The position numbers and the translations under genes are program-made. This document shows positions 13,599 to 13,985 of a stretch of DNA of 13,985 bases, one piece after another. Source of the stretch: JAAFJT01 sp043744275 (GTDB lineage: Bacteria > Bacteroidota > Bacteroidia > Chitinophagales > Saprospiraceae). The stretch spans positions 1 through 13,985 of the forward strand of contig JAYTUY010000251.1 in the NCBI GenBank assembly GCA_043744275.1. The letters run 5' to 3'. The stretch's first letter is position 1; each line of letters opens with the position of its first letter. The notes under the pieces are model-generated. The model made no database searches, was not told where the DNA came from, and saw only the letters and a program-made list of their open reading frames with translations.

Positions 13599-13820
13599 TT
13601 AGTTTTCTTCTGATGCTTCCATAAGTGCTTTCATAAGTATATCCGCAGCACCTACTTCAAATTGAGGAGTATGTAAATAATAAGTTTTGTAAGGTTCAAA
13701 ATAAATTTCTTCTTGATTCTTAGGCATATCTATTTCATCTGCTAAGATGCGAATGAGCCTAACCTTATCAAGAAAAGCTAATTGGCGAATATCAGGCAAT
13801 AATTCTGTTAGTGATACCAT
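13599..13820 (-). CDS. Small partner protein of the retropepsin (73 aa)
   Basis: The product is 73 aa with no named function known to me. The N-terminal half is helical (LTELLPDIRQLAFLDKVRLIRILADEI). The middle has an aromatic-Pro stretch (YFEPYKTYYLHTPQFEVGAADILMKALMEA) that resembles the TYPVWSPYDAFEAA segment of small proteins found next to retropepsins in cyanobacteria, recalled from memory. The ATG at 13820 follows TAGGAT, a plausible ribosome site. A TAACTTTA box (one base off TAnnTTTG) lies about 20 bp further upstream. An antitoxin or protease substrate/inhibitor role is suggested only by the tight gene pair. Confidence 0.7.
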   Translation of the reverse strand: MVSLTELLPDIRQLAFLDKVRLIRILADEIDMPKNQEEIYFEPYKTYYLHTPQFEVGAADILMKALMEASEEN

Positions 13821-13950
13821 ATCCTATTTTTTCCTGTAAAGTTAAAGGTTTTATCTCAGTTTTAAAATAGAAAAATATTATTGAAATGATAAAAACGTTT
13901 GTTTTCTATTCCTCGAAATGCTTTGCAAGATTTTTTATTATCAATATAAA

Positions 13951-13985
13951 GACCCTTCTCAGTTGCCACGTTCCTCGCAATGACA
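13951..13985 (-). repeat. Partial REP-like element at the window end
   Basis: On the minus strand it begins TGTCATTGCGAGGAACGTGG and continues CAACTGAGAAGGG. The TGTCATTGC-AGG-AC start and the CAA-CTGAG-GGG end parallel the element inside the GNAT gene (7505-7564). It is cut by the window edge. Confidence 0.5.

Overview
The window looks like chromosomal DNA from an AT-rich member of the Bacteroidota. The evidence is a large exported MG2/TonB-plug protein of a type typical of that phylum, Rpn-family (PD-(D/E)XK) transposase-like genes, candidate promoters with a TAnnTTTG box, weak Shine-Dalgarno signals, and several dispersed palindromic repeats. No RNA gene, CRISPR array or phage structural gene was seen.

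Layout. 32-2488 (-) encodes the exported MG2/plug protein. 2570-4155 (-) is a small accessory block: an orphan 85-aa protein, a GTGA-overlapping pair (79-aa helical protein plus HNH nuclease) enclosed by 34-35-bp direct repeats, and a four-helix membrane protein. 4331-5566 (+) is an MFS transporter, convergent with tilS (5692-7065, -), which sits downstream of a GNAT acetyltransferase (7109-7741, -) that appears to carry a REP-like in-frame insertion. 7997-11185 (+) is a disaccharide phosphorolysis pair: beta-phosphoglucomutase and a GH65 phosphorylase, separated by a 32-bp-arm perfect palindrome and closed by a strong hairpin terminator at 11222-11252. 11349-13047 is a tandemly duplicated Rpn unit: one full gene, one C-terminal remnant and two copies of a 130-bp repeat. 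13188-13820 (-) is a two-gene module of a small protein and a retropepsin-like protease.

Functionally, GH65 and beta-PGM form a clear pathway: an alpha-glucosyl disaccharide plus phosphate gives beta-glucose-1-phosphate, which becomes glucose-6-phosphate. TilS is essential housekeeping (lysidine in tRNA-Ile2). The remainder is transport, envelope or accessory.

The most striking signal is not a gene. The 9-mer ACTGAGGGG occurs 18 times exactly in 14 kb (9 per strand), where chance predicts about 0.1. It lies inside housekeeping genes, in intergenic repeats, and twice as head-to-head pairs that form hairpins. The density, strand symmetry and terminator-like pairs resemble DNA uptake sequences of Pasteurellaceae and Neisseriaceae, in a lineage where I know of no such motif. 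The biological role is inference; the over-representation is directly visible.
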